From: Granulicella pectinivorans
GTDB lineage: Bacteria; Acidobacteriota; Terriglobia; Terriglobales; Acidobacteriaceae
Assembly: GCF_900114625.1 (NCBI RefSeq)
Contig: NZ_FOZL01000001.1
Coordinates: 3,596,001 to 3,660,000, forward strand
DNA length: 64,000 bases
Direction: 5' to 3'
Position numbers and translations under genes: made by a program. Shown piece after piece: positions 9,104-18,566 of the stretch; position 1 is the stretch's first letter; the number at the start of each line of letters is the position of its first letter. The notes under the pieces are model-generated. The model saw only the letters and a program-made list of their open reading frames with translations. It had not been told where the DNA came from and searched no databases.

Positions 9104-10282
9104 TCAGCCAGCCAGGTGACGGGTCAGCCGTTTAGCCGTAAACGCGTTGCCATGCGAAAACCGCGTAAGCGGTCCGAAGTGATACGCCGAGGCCAAGCCC
9201 ACGAAGTACAGCCCGGGCACAGAAGACTCGAAGAAATTGGAAAGGACCGGTGCCTCTTCATCCGTCTTGATGGAAGCGCGAATCTCCGGGGAAAGAAACT
9301 TGAGACGGGCAATATCGGTCTTGAAGCCCGTGGCGGCGATCACGTGATCGACCTTCAGGCTCGTATCGGTTCCGTCCTGTGCGATGAAGTCCACAATGGC
9401 ATGGCCGTCCTCCACTCGCACCCCCTTCAACTGCGTTCCCAGATATCGGGCGATCTTGCCCTCGACACGCTCCCGCATGAACCATCCAGGTGCAGGCCCC
9501 AGATGCCGCTTCACAGCTCGGAACCGCAGATTGCGTGGCAAGCGGTAAAAAGCCAGTGGTCCGATCGTAGCGAGGACAGATTTCCAGCCCCCGCCAAGGG
9601 GCGAGATTGGGTGCGTGAGGCGTTCCCAGAGAGACGGATTGGGGTTGTGTGGTGGGTGATACGCAATGTAATGGCGGCGAGCGATGACAACAACATCCGC
9701 TCCCGATTCGTGCAGAAGCGCGGCCACGTCGATCGCAGACGCCCCAGCGCCGATCACCGCAATCTTTCTCCCCTCAAAATCTCCAATCTCATTGATCTTG
9801 AGGCTATGCGACAGATACTCGGGGGGAACGTCAGAGAGAAGCGGAGGCACGTGGCCAAAATGGCTGATCCCGGCGGCAATCACCACCTGTTTGGCCTGAA
9901 GGGTCTCGCCCGCCGCACTCTGCAGCTCGAAACCTCCCGGAATCTGGCGCACGGAGACGATGTCGGTCCGATCGAGGTTGGGAACCAACCGCCGCTGAAA
10001 CTCTTCGCCGTAAGCCACGAAAACGTCGCGGGGTACGGGGTAGCCTTGGTCTGCATACCGGATTCCCTTTTCCGCGCAGTACTGGCCCAGCGTCAGCGAC
10101 TTGTCGGGATCGGACAGGTTGGAGGCGTTTCCATCGCTCTTCAAATGGAAGCCCTGCGGCATCTGGGTCGCCCAACTCTTCATCGGGGTTCCGAAGATGC
10201 GGAAGTTAAGTTTCGTCTTGGCAAGATGCGCGGCAAGGGATAGGCCGTATGGTCCGGCTCCTATGATAACTACGTCGTTCAA
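9104..10282 (-). CDS. FAD/NAD(P)-binding monooxygenase-like flavoprotein
   Basis: A 392-residue two-dinucleotide-binding flavoprotein. The FAD Rossmann motif VVIIGAGPYGLSLAAHLAK is at the very N-terminus and the NAD(P)H motif KIAVIGAGASAIDVAALL is near residue 165. HVIAATGFKTD near the C-terminus matches the ATG motif of flavin monooxygenases and lysine/ornithine N-hydroxylase relatives. The substrate is unknown. I chose a TTG start at 10282 because GGAG lies 8 bases upstream and the FAD motif then begins at residue 3. The longer frame to 10627 would run through the neighbouring protease gene. Confidence 0.85.
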   Translation of the reverse strand: MNDVVIIGAGPYGLSLAAHLAKTKLNFRIFGTPMKSWATQMPQGFHLKSDGNASNLSDPDKSLTLGQYCAEKGIRYADQGYPVPRDVFVAYGEEFQRRLVPNLDRTDIVSVRQIPGGFELQSAAGETLQAKQVVIAAGISHFGHVPPLLSDVPPEYLSHSLKINEIGDFEGRKIAVIGAGASAIDVAALLHESGADVVVIARRHYIAYHPPHNPNPSLWERLTHPISPLGGGWKSVLATIGPLAFYRLPRNLRFRAVKRHLGPAPGWFMRERVEGKIARYLGTQLKGVRVEDGHAIVDFIAQDGTDTSLKVDHVIAATGFKTDIARLKFLSPEIRASIKTDEEAPVLSNFFESSVPGLYFVGLASAYHFGPLTRFSHGNAFTAKRLTRHLAG

Positions 10283-10337
10283 GCGCAGTTCTCCAATATT
10301 CCTGGGATGAGACCGGATTATACGCCGGAACGGCAAA

Positions 10338-11864
10338 TCACGGTTGAATCGATGCAGCGGAAACCAGGGAAAATGGTAGGCCCGACGACGAAACAGCGGC
10401 TGTGCGCATAGCGGACAGAACCTGCGCCGCGGTCCACGAAGGATGAGCAGCGCGATAAAGAGCAGCCACTCCGGCCGCAAGCGGAGCCGACGCACTGGTC
10501 CCAATGGCCTGCACATACTGGCTCTGCCCCAGGTTGAAGCACCCGAAGGAGTGCTGCGCATCGGGCAATCCGGTCTCGGTCTGAGGCAAGCCCGCGCTGC
10601 ATGCTCCGCGTACCCACCCGGAGACACTCATATCGTCACCCGCCGGGTAGCTTCCACCCGGGGCGGCCAGAGCGTTCAGAGGAGTTCCGTAGTTTGAGTA
10701 ATAAGCGAGCGACACAGGCCCCGAAACACACGCAGCTCCGTTGGCCAGCGTCTGCGCGCAGCCTGGGTTCGTGCTGGCAACCATGGCGAGTACATCGCGC
10801 GACTGTGCCGGAATTTCGACGTAGCGTGGATTGCTGAGGTCCACCCCGTCGTTCCCCGCTGCCGCGATGAGGATGACACCCGCGTTCGTGGCCGCGTGGG
10901 TCACCGCATCGAACGTTGCTTTGAGCCCCGCACCGTCCCCCGTGGAGAGGTCGACGACCGAACCGAGCGAAAGCGAGATAATGTCGGCGTGATTGGCGAC
11001 GGCGTCCTCAATTCCCTTGATCACCCAGCTCAACAGCCCGCTGGCCTGTCCTGCGTTGCATTGTTCAGCCAGGCTAGCCCCCGCACCGGGAGTCCGCTGG
11101 AGCACCTTGATATTCAGGAGGGTCGCTGTGGGTGCCACGCCGATCATCAGCCCCGTGTTCTCCCCCATCGCCCCTGCTGCCAGCGAAGCGGCAAACGTTC
11201 CATGGCCCTGTTGATCCTGCGGGGTGCCATCGTCGCACGAACTGGGCATCGCTTGCCCGTCGATCTCGGAGAGGTTCAGCTTCAGATTCGGCACAAGATC
11301 CGGGTGGTGCTCATCGAGCCCGGAATCGAGGATCGCAATCCGCACCCCGGTCCCGGTCGTCACATCCCAGGGCCCGGTGGCCGGCCCTCCCGGGACACCT
11401 TTCCCATATCCACCCACCTGTTTCACGGCCCAGTCCTGCGGGTTCTTGGTATAAAAGCTGTCGGACTGAACAGGCTCCGCGATGCTCGTAAACCCCTCAG
11501 CGGAGGAAGGCACATGAGCCGGGTAACGATCCGTGTTGGGAAGCGGTCGAACGAGAAGCGAGTGCGCACTCACAACGCGATCCTGAACCACGGAGGCGAC
11601 ATGCGGCTGCGCCTTCAGTTTTGCCAGCATCTCGGCGTCTTGCACGGCAGTAATCGTCCCGCGGGGCTGCGTGGTATCGACGACAGCGATCCCCAGTAAC
11701 GGATGCGTCACAACCACGCGCGCATGAGGAATCGGCTCATTCACATCACCTGGAACCTGCACGTCGCGGTAGGTCACGAGAAAGCGCCCCGGCACAACCT
11801 TGGCCGTCTGTTGGGCAACCATGGGGAGGCAAACGAAGAAAGCGGCAAAGCGGATATGTTTCAT
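10338..11864 (-). CDS. Secreted subtilisin-like serine protease (S8)
   Basis: An extracellular subtilase. A signal peptide (MKHIRFAAFFVCLPMVAQ) is followed by an inhibitor-I9-like propeptide to about residue 100. The catalytic triad is Asp180 in RIAILDSGLDEHHPDL, His221 in GHGTFAASLAAG and Ser457 in GTSASAP. The oxyanion Asn is in LIAAAGNDG. A Cys-containing insertion SSCDDGTPQDQQ precedes the His motif. Start ATG at 11864 has GAGGT 6 bases upstream. It is the last gene before a divergent dehydrogenase gene. Confidence 0.92.
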   Translation of the reverse strand: MKHIRFAAFFVCLPMVAQQTAKVVPGRFLVTYRDVQVPGDVNEPIPHARVVVTHPLLGIAVVDTTQPRGTITAVQDAEMLAKLKAQPHVASVVQDRVVSAHSLLVRPLPNTDRYPAHVPSSAEGFTSIAEPVQSDSFYTKNPQDWAVKQVGGYGKGVPGGPATGPWDVTTGTGVRIAILDSGLDEHHPDLVPNLKLNLSEIDGQAMPSSCDDGTPQDQQGHGTFAASLAAGAMGENTGLMIGVAPTATLLNIKVLQRTPGAGASLAEQCNAGQASGLLSWVIKGIEDAVANHADIISLSLGSVVDLSTGDGAGLKATFDAVTHAATNAGVILIAAAGNDGVDLSNPRYVEIPAQSRDVLAMVASTNPGCAQTLANGAACVSGPVSLAYYSNYGTPLNALAAPGGSYPAGDDMSVSGWVRGACSAGLPQTETGLPDAQHSFGCFNLGQSQYVQAIGTSASAPLAAGVAALYRAAHPSWTAAQVLSAMRTAAVSSSGLPFSLVSAASIQP

Positions 11865-12000
11865 GGAGATACCTCAATGCACACCACTCACATCGGCGCT
11901 CGATCGCCACGGCAAACGGGATGTCCGCATTCGAGACACGGACAGAGGTCGCCCTGAGTATGAGAGAGCCGTTACAATCTGGGAGCGAGGAACATCGAAG

Positions 12001-14172
12001 ATGGCAGAGAAGGCGCAGAGCGTAGTGCGTGGCCGGGAGGTTGAGAAGAACCTCCTGTCGCGGGAGCAGATGATCGAGTTTTACCGGCTCATGTATCTCT
12101 CCCGCCGAACCGACGACCGCGAGATCATGCTCAAACGGCAGCAGAAGATCTTTTTTCAGATCTCATGCGCCGGACACGAGGCCCTCCTCGTCGCCGCGGG
12201 CATGGCCATGCGCCCCGGATACGACTGGTTCTTTCCCTACTATCGGGATCGCGCGCTCTGCTTGGCACTCGGCAACACGGTCGCAGACCAGATGCTGCAA
12301 GCCGTGGGAGCCGCGTCAGACCCGGCCAGCGGTGGACGCCAGATGCCCTCTCACTGGACGAGTCCAAAGCTGAATATCGTCTCACCAAGCTCCTCAACCG
12401 CGACCCAGTGCCTGCACGCCGTCGGCTGTGCCGAAGCCGGACGCTACTTTACCCGTCACCCGTCCGCCGCGACCAAGAGCGAGACGGATTATCGGGCGTA
12501 CAAAGACGTCAAATTTCACGGCGACGAGGTCACCTACGTCTCCATTGGCGAGGGCTCAACCAGCCAGGGTGAGTTCTGGGAGTCTCTCAATACCGCGTCG
12601 AACGGCAAGCTGCCCATCCTCTATATCGTTGAAGACAATGGCTATGCCATCTCGACGCCGGTCGAGGCCAACACCCCCGGCGGGAATATATCCAGGCTGA
12701 TCGCCAACTTCCCTAACTTCCACTTCGCCGAGGTGGACGGGACCGATGCGGTAGCGAGTTATCGGACGATCGTGGAGGCCGTCGAGTACTGCCGTTCCGG
12801 TCGCGGCCCCGCGCTAGTCCATGGCCACGTCATTCGCCCCTACTCGCACTCCTTCTCGGAGGACGAACGGGACTATCGCTCTGCCGAAGAGCTCGAAGCC
12901 GACGCCCTCCGCGACCCCATCGCCAAGATGCAGGTGCTCCTGCTGCGCGAAGGAATCCTCGATCAGGCCGGTATCGATGAACTCGAAGCCAGCGTGAATG
13001 CCGAAGTCCAGGCTGCAGCCGACGCCGCCGTTGCCGCTGCCCTTCCAGTCGCAAGCTCCATCCTGAAGAACCAATACTCCGAAGATCTGTCGCCAACCGA
13101 CCCGCGCTACGCAACCGAGCCAACAGCCTCGGACGACAAGAACGAGCGCACCATGGCCGACCTCATCAACACCTGCCTCAAGGACGAGATGCGCCGCGAC
13201 GAACGCATCGTCGTCTTCGGCGAAGACGTAGCCGACGCCACGCGCGAAGGCGCGCTGAAGGGTGGCAAGGTCAAGGGCAAGGGCGGCGTCTTCAAGCTGA
13301 CCGCCGGTCTACAGACCGAGTTCGGCAGTGACCGTGTCTGGAACTCTCCTCTCGCCGAAGCCAACATCGTGGGCCGTGCCATCGGCATGGCCGTCCGTGG
13401 CCTCAAGCCGGTCGTCGAAATCCAGTTCTTCGACTACATCTGGCCCGCCATGCACCAGATGCGTAACGAGCTCTCCGTCATGCGCTGGCGCTCGAACGGA
13501 GCCTTCAGCTCCCCCATCGTCATGCGAGTGCCCATCGGAGGCTATCTCACCGGCGGCTCCATCTACCACTCACAGTCTGGCGAGAGCATCTTCACCCACA
13601 CACCTGGCGTCCGTGTCGTCATGCCGTCCAACGCCCTCGATGCCATCGGCCTCCTCCGCACAGCTATCCGCTGCGACGACCCTGTGCTCTTCCTCGAGCA
13701 CAAGCGCCTCTACCGCGAGACCTTCGGCCGCGCCGCCTACCCTGGCCCGGATTACACCATCCCCTTCGGCAAGGCCAAAATCGTCCGCCCCGGCAAGGAC
13801 GTCACCGTCCTCACCTACGGTGCGGTCGTTCCCCGCGCCCTTCAGGCTGCCGTCAAGCTCCACCGCGAGACCGGTATCGACGTAGAACTGATCGACCTGC
13901 GGAGCCTCAGCCCCTTCGACTGGGATGCCATCTCGACCTCGGTGAAGAAGACCAACCGCGTCATCGTGGCCCACGAAGACATGCTGAGTTGGGGCTACGG
14001 CGCGGAGATCGCAGCCAAGATCGGCGAGGAGCTCTTTCACGATCTTGACGCGCCTGTCCGCCGTGTCGCCGCCATGGACTCCTTCGTCGCGTATGCGCCC
14101 GTCCTCGAAGACGTGATCCTCCCCCAGCCCGAAGACCTTTACAAGGCGATGCTGGAAATAGCTCGTTTCTAG
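12001..14172 (+). CDS. Fused E1 alpha/beta 2-oxoacid dehydrogenase (branched-chain type)
   Basis: The thiamine diphosphate-dependent E1 component of a 2-oxoacid (probably 2-oxoisovalerate) dehydrogenase complex, which decarboxylates and passes the acyl group to lipoyl-E2. Residues 1 to about 370 are the alpha half, with the ThDP/Mg motif from GEGSTSQGEF (183) to EDN (213). Residues from about 381 (RTMADLINTCLKDEMRR) are the beta half, with VFGEDVADATREG and FFDYIWPAMHQMRNEL. The two halves are separate genes in many bacteria; the fused form is 723 aa. The motif begins GEG rather than GDG. Start ATG at 12001 has GGAGCGAGG upstream. No E2 or E3 gene is adjacent. Confidence 0.9.
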   Translation: MAEKAQSVVRGREVEKNLLSREQMIEFYRLMYLSRRTDDREIMLKRQQKIFFQISCAGHEALLVAAGMAMRPGYDWFFPYYRDRALCLALGNTVADQMLQAVGAASDPASGGRQMPSHWTSPKLNIVSPSSSTATQCLHAVGCAEAGRYFTRHPSAATKSETDYRAYKDVKFHGDEVTYVSIGEGSTSQGEFWESLNTASNGKLPILYIVEDNGYAISTPVEANTPGGNISRLIANFPNFHFAEVDGTDAVASYRTIVEAVEYCRSGRGPALVHGHVIRPYSHSFSEDERDYRSAEELEADALRDPIAKMQVLLLREGILDQAGIDELEASVNAEVQAAADAAVAAALPVASSILKNQYSEDLSPTDPRYATEPTASDDKNERTMADLINTCLKDEMRRDERIVVFGEDVADATREGALKGGKVKGKGGVFKLTAGLQTEFGSDRVWNSPLAEANIVGRAIGMAVRGLKPVVEIQFFDYIWPAMHQMRNELSVMRWRSNGAFSSPIVMRVPIGGYLTGGSIYHSQSGESIFTHTPGVRVVMPSNALDAIGLLRTAIRCDDPVLFLEHKRLYRETFGRAAYPGPDYTIPFGKAKIVRPGKDVTVLTYGAVVPRALQAAVKLHRETGIDVELIDLRSLSPFDWDAISTSVKKTNRVIVAHEDMLSWGYGAEIAAKIGEELFHDLDAPVRRVAAMDSFVAYAPVLEDVILPQPEDLYKAMLEIARF

Positions 14173-14177
14173 CCAAA

Positions 14178-14239
14178 AGAACGCAAGAAGGGAGATAAGA
14201 AAAGGCATTTGCCTGTTCTTATCTCCCTTCTTGCGTTCT
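14178..14239. terminator. Bidirectional terminator with a 24-bp perfect stem
   Basis: AGAACGCAAGAAGGGAGATA and the following four bases (14178-14201) are an exact reverse complement of 14216-14239, and the 14-base loop contains a second GGCA/TGCC pair. It sits between the convergent E1 and TonB genes and can end both transcripts. Confidence 0.75.
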
Positions 14240-14292
14240 GATCGAAATTATCCAAAAACTCACCAGGCGTCGAGACACCGCCCGGAAAGCGC

Positions 14293-15267
14293 TTAGAAGA
14301 TCTGGAAGTTCACCTCGACGTTCATCTCCACCGTAACCGGCTTACCGTCCTTGCGGGCCGGCTTGAACTTATACTGACGAACAGCTTCCATCGCCTTCTC
14401 GTCGAGTCCCATGCCAATTCCGCGGATCACACGCACGTGTGTCGGGTTGCCATTCTGGTCTACCCACAGGTAAACCAGCACATTCCCGGCGACCTTCGCC
14501 TTACGTGCCTCCTCCGAAAACTCCGGATCCGGCATCGAAATCGGCACGGGAGCCGAAACGCCTCCGCCAATCCTCATCGCGCCGCCACCCGTATTGCCAC
14601 CCGAACCCGCACCGACACCAGCACCATTGCCCGACCCGATACCCGTCCCGCTGCCATTGCCCAAGCTGCCCGTGCCCACAATCGGCGAGTTCGGCATACC
14701 CATGTTGGGCAGTTTGCTGTCGGCCATCTTCAGGTCCTTCTGCATCACGACCGTCGGCTCAACGGCAATCTTCGGCTGCTCCAGCGGAGGAGCCTTGGGC
14801 GGAGTAATCTGCTCCTGCGCAAACTTCGGCAGGCGTCCCTGCGCCACCGGAGTAGGGCTCTTCTGTCCACCGCCGCCACCCATCACATTCGCTTTCGGAG
14901 GGGCCTTCATCGGAGGCGGAGCCTCCAGATTGGTCATAATGGTCGGCGGAGGCGCCGAGAACTTCACCTTCTTCGCTACCAGAAACACGATCAGCAGGAT
15001 CACCAGCGCGTGAACTACGACCGCCACCGCAGTCGATTTCGGGTCGCGCTTGACCGCCATCCGGTCTACAACCGCGATCGGCTTCGATTCCAGCACCAGG
15101 GGAGGAAGCTTCTTCGGGAAGAAAACGTCCTTGATGCTCTCGACGAGCGAACCAAAGACACCGACCTCTTCGACTTGATTGCCCCACAACGGCTCATTCG
15201 CCGGCTTCAAGATCGGCGCTGCGTGCTCGGTGCCATCTTCATGTGGAACGAGATTCAGATTATCCAT
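14293..15267 (-). CDS. TonB-family energy transducer
   Basis: A 324-residue TonB-like inner-membrane protein that would transmit proton-motive force to outer-membrane receptors. The order is a cytoplasmic N-terminus of about 80 residues (longer than in classical TonB), one TM helix (VVVHALVILLIVFLVA), a Pro-rich segment (LEAPPPMKAPPKA), a Gly-rich spacer (GIGSGNGAGVGAGSGGNTGG) and a C-terminal TonB domain: PDPEFSEEARKAKVAGNVLV, YLWVDQNGNPTHVRVIRG, YKFKPARKDGKPV. No ExbB/ExbD is adjacent. The GGG-rich spacer replaces the usual long Pro/Lys rod. Confidence 0.88.
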   Translation of the reverse strand: MDNLNLVPHEDGTEHAAPILKPANEPLWGNQVEEVGVFGSLVESIKDVFFPKKLPPLVLESKPIAVVDRMAVKRDPKSTAVAVVVHALVILLIVFLVAKKVKFSAPPPTIMTNLEAPPPMKAPPKANVMGGGGGQKSPTPVAQGRLPKFAQEQITPPKAPPLEQPKIAVEPTVVMQKDLKMADSKLPNMGMPNSPIVGTGSLGNGSGTGIGSGNGAGVGAGSGGNTGGGAMRIGGGVSAPVPISMPDPEFSEEARKAKVAGNVLVYLWVDQNGNPTHVRVIRGIGMGLDEKAMEAVRQYKFKPARKDGKPVTVEMNVEVNFQIF

Positions 15268-15620
15268 AGCGTGATGCGCGTGATCGGCGTTCGGTCTTAG
15301 CCGATACGCCTTCCCTTCTCAAATCTTAAAGTGTTCCCAGGCACGTGCCCGGTCTTATTGCCGAGTCCCGTATGCCCTGCTATCCGTCCGCGCCATCTCG
15401 CTCACCGAACCTGGCTCCATCTTCAAGTCTACAAAAGATTTCAGTCTTCATCCCAGCCTTCGCACACCCATCGACTAATAGACGCATGAGACAGCAGATT
15501 GGACGCTTCTCTGCGCATACCGTCAACCGGCTGCATCCCGGCTACAATAAAGGTTTGCGGCCAGGACCGCTACAAGATACGCACGATCGCACTCAAAAGT
15601 TACAAAAGTTAGAGGAACGA
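15268..15620. promoter_or_regulatory. Divergent tonB/ileS intergenic region with a likely ileS promoter
   Basis: This is 353 bases between divergent start codons. A -10-like TACAAT lies at 15543-15548, and AGAGGA at 15611-15616 serves ileS. I looked for a T-box leader (specifier stem, TGGNACCGCG antiterminator) and saw none. In-frame codons extend upstream of ileS to 15345 but carry no synthetase homology. Confidence 0.45.
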
Positions 15621-18566
15621 ATGACCGAAGCACCTGTGAAGCCGAATCCAGACGCGCCAAAGCCTCTGAAGTCCACCCTGAATCTCCCCCAGACCGACTT
15701 CCCCATGAAGGCCGGCCTCCCCGTCAACGAGCCCATCCGACTCGCCGCGTGGGAAGCGCAGGACCTCTATACCCAGATTCGCCTCGCCCGCGCCGGGTCG
15801 CCCAAGTACATCCTCCACGACGGCCCCCCCTACGCCAACGGCGCCATCCACCTCGGCCATGCGCTCAACAAGTGCATCAAGGACTTCGTCGTCAAGACCA
15901 AGACCATGGCAGGCTTCGACGCCCCCTACGTCCCCGGTTGGGATTGCCACGGTCTGCCCATCGAGATCAAGGTGGACGAGCAACTGGGCCGCAAGAAGCT
16001 CGACATGGACCCCGTCGCCGTCCGTCAGGCATGCCGCGCCTACGCCGACAAATACGTCGACCTCCAGCGCGAGCAGTTCAAGCGCCTGGGCGTCTTCGGC
16101 CGCTGGAACAACCCCTACAAGACCATGTCATTCCCCTACGAAGCCGCCATCCTCGAGACCTTCTACGAGTTCTTCGAGTCCGACTTCGTCTACAAGGGCC
16201 TCAAGCCTGTCTTCTGGTGCATCCACGACCGCACCGCCCTGGCCGAAGCCGAGGTCGAGTACGAGCAGCACACCAGCCCCTCGATCTACGTCCGCTACGC
16301 ACTCACGAGCGACCCCGCCGCCCTCGACGAAGCCTTCGCCGGTCGCGACGACGTCTACACCATCATCTGGACCACCACCCCCTGGACCATCCCGGCCTCG
16401 CAAGCCGTCGCCTTCAACCCGGAGATGAGCTACGTCGCGCTCGCCTGCACCACCGGCGTCTACATCGTCGCCGAAGAACTGCTCGACTCGGTCGTCAAGG
16501 CCTGCAACCTGAAGAGCGCCCTCGCACCCGAAGAGCCGGCCACCGCAGCCGATGTCCTCGTGCGCCTCGCCGGCCGACAGCTCGAAGGCACCACCTACAA
16601 ACACCCCTTCCTCGACCGTCAGATTCTCGGTGTGACCGCCGACTATGTGACCGCCGACCAGGGCACCGGAGCCGTCCACACCGCGCCCGCCCACGGCGTC
16701 GACGATTTCTACACCGGCAAGCGCTACAACCTGCCGGAGATCCAGTACGTCGACAACGCAGGCCGCCAGCGCAATACGAACGGCCAGCCCTTCGAAGACC
16801 TCACCGTCTTCAAGTCCAACCCCGTCATCACCGAGCTCCTCGAAAAGCACGGAGCCCTGCTCAGCGCGACCAGCTTCGTCCACTCCTACCCGCACTGCTG
16901 GCGCTGCCACAACCCCGTCATCGTCCGCGCCACCGAGCAGTGGTTCATCGCCATGGAAACCCCCATGCCCGCCACAAACGTGGGTGCCCCACATCCCGCT
17001 TCTGGGATGTGGGATTCCACCGAAGCTCAAGGCACAACCACCTTCCGCCAGCGCGCGCTCGACGAGATCAAGAAGGTAAAGTGGGATCCGTCCTGGGGCG
17101 AAGAGCGCATCTCCAACATGATCGCCACCCGCCCCGACTGGTGCATCTCCCGCCAGCGCATCTGGGGCGTGCCCATCGCCGTCTTCCTCTGCAACAAGTG
17201 CGATAGCCCCCTGCGCGACCCCGCGATCAACGCCAAGGTCGTCGACCTCTTCCGCGAACAGGGCGCCGACGCCTGGTACACCCACACCCCTGAGCAGATC
17301 CTGCCCGCCGGAACCGCCTGCGCCTGCGGCAACGCCGACGTAACCGAGTTCCGCAAGGAGATGGACATCCTCGACGTCTGGTTCGAGTCCGGTGCAAGCT
17401 GGCACGCGGTCCTCGACATCGAGCCCGAGCTCTCCTTCCCCGCTGACCTCTATACCGAAGGCGGCGATCAGCACCGCGGCTGGTTCCACTCCTCCCTGCT
17501 CAACTCCGTGGCGATCCGCGGCGTCGCGCCCTACCGCATGGTCGCAACCTCCGGCTGGACCCTCGACGAGCAGGGCCGCGCCTTCTCGAAGTCCCTCGGC
17601 AACGGCGTCGACCCAGTCGATGTCGCCAAGCGCCTGGGCGGCGAGATCATCCGTCTCTGGGTCGCATCCGTCGACTTCCGCGAAGACGTAGTCGCCTCGG
17701 AGTCCCTGATGCAGCGCGTCTCGGACAACTACCGCAAGCTGCGCAATACGCTGCGCTTCCTGCTCGGAAACATCCACGACTTCAACCCGGCCACGGACGC
17801 CGTGCAGGACTTCGCGAAGCTCGAACCGCTCGACCAGTACATCCTGGCCCGCACCGCTGAGCTCGACGCGAAAATCCGACACGCCTACGACACCTTCGAG
17901 TTCCACCGCGCCTATCACGCCCTTAATGAGTACGTGAATACGGACCTTTCCGCGCTTTACCTCGACGTGCTCAAGGATCGGCTCTACACCTTCGCCCCCA
18001 ATGCCCCCGCCCGCCGCAGCGCGCAGACAGCCCTGTGGCGCATCGCCGAGGCCCTCACCCGCCTCGTGGCCCCGCTCCTCAGCTTCACCGCGGATGAGGT
18101 GTGGGAATTGCTCCCGAAGATAGAAGGCCGCGAAGCCAGCGTTCACCTCGCCCTCTTCCCTGCCATGTCGGAGATCATCCCCGGCAGCGTCAAGGCCCTC
18201 GAAGAGGACTGGGAACAGCTCCTCGCCACACGCGCACAGGTGCTCGCCAGGCTCGAAGGCCTGCGCGCTGCCAAGATCATCGGCAAATCCCTCGAAGCCA
18301 TCGTCACGCTTCCCACCCAGGCAGCACACCTGGCAAAGTACGCCTCAGCGCTGCCGGAACTCTTCAACGTCTCCGAGGTGGAATTCTCCGAAACCGAGGA
18401 GATCGCTGTTCGCGCCTCCGATCAGCCCAAGTGCGAACGCTGCTGGCGCTACGTCTCCGACGTAGGCACCTCCAACAGTTATCCCACCGTCTGCCAGCGC
18501 TGCGCCGAAGCCCTCGAAGCCATCGCCTTCGCTCCCTACGCCGTAACCACGGAGTCCAACGCCTAA
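15621..18566 (+). CDS. ileS: Isoleucyl-tRNA synthetase
   Basis: Charges tRNA-Ile. Class I signatures are PYANGAIHLGHALN (HIGH, about residues 70-83) and AFSKSLGN (KMSKS-type, about 655-662). The editing domain holds TTTPWTIPASQAV and DQGTGAVHTAPAHG. The C-terminal zinc finger CERCWRYVSD plus CQRC is near residue 936. Length is 981 aa. ATG at 15621 has AGAGGA 5 bases upstream. The odd part is an extra segment of about 25 residues at about 450-475, between EQWFIAME and FRQRALDEIKKVKW. It is encoded by a palindromic repeat (see 16980-17018) and leaves the frame open. Confidence 0.97.
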   Translation: MTEAPVKPNPDAPKPLKSTLNLPQTDFPMKAGLPVNEPIRLAAWEAQDLYTQIRLARAGSPKYILHDGPPYANGAIHLGHALNKCIKDFVVKTKTMAGFDAPYVPGWDCHGLPIEIKVDEQLGRKKLDMDPVAVRQACRAYADKYVDLQREQFKRLGVFGRWNNPYKTMSFPYEAAILETFYEFFESDFVYKGLKPVFWCIHDRTALAEAEVEYEQHTSPSIYVRYALTSDPAALDEAFAGRDDVYTIIWTTTPWTIPASQAVAFNPEMSYVALACTTGVYIVAEELLDSVVKACNLKSALAPEEPATAADVLVRLAGRQLEGTTYKHPFLDRQILGVTADYVTADQGTGAVHTAPAHGVDDFYTGKRYNLPEIQYVDNAGRQRNTNGQPFEDLTVFKSNPVITELLEKHGALLSATSFVHSYPHCWRCHNPVIVRATEQWFIAMETPMPATNVGAPHPASGMWDSTEAQGTTTFRQRALDEIKKVKWDPSWGEERISNMIATRPDWCISRQRIWGVPIAVFLCNKCDSPLRDPAINAKVVDLFREQGADAWYTHTPEQILPAGTACACGNADVTEFRKEMDILDVWFESGASWHAVLDIEPELSFPADLYTEGGDQHRGWFHSSLLNSVAIRGVAPYRMVATSGWTLDEQGRAFSKSLGNGVDPVDVAKRLGGEIIRLWVASVDFREDVVASESLMQRVSDNYRKLRNTLRFLLGNIHDFNPATDAVQDFAKLEPLDQYILARTAELDAKIRHAYDTFEFHRAYHALNEYVNTDLSALYLDVLKDRLYTFAPNAPARRSAQTALWRIAEALTRLVAPLLSFTADEVWELLPKIEGREASVHLALFPAMSEIIPGSVKALEEDWEQLLATRAQVLARLEGLRAAKIIGKSLEAIVTLPTQAAHLAKYASALPELFNVSEVEFSETEEIAVRASDQPKCERCWRYVSDVGTSNSYPTVCQRCAEALEAIAFAPYAVTTESNA
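16980..17018. repeat. Palindromic repeat-like element inserted in frame in ileS
   Basis: CCCACATCCC (16988-16997) and GGGATGTGGG (17004-17013) make a perfect 10-bp stem with loop GCTTCT, preceded by GTGGGTGCC. In frame it reads NVGAPHPASGMWDST, which has no counterpart in the conserved synthetase blocks on either side. From memory, similar GTGGGTGCCCCA-type palindromes are dispersed in Terriglobia genomes; no second copy was seen in this window. Confidence 0.6.

Noticed and set aside
15268..15620. T-box leader for ileS
   Set aside because: No specifier loop or TGGNACC-type antiterminator bulge was seen.
16128..18329. 733-codon frame opposite ileS
   Set aside because: A shadow frame produced by strong codon bias in a GC-rich gene; ileS is certain, and the antisense product is low-complexity Gly/Val/Glu-rich.
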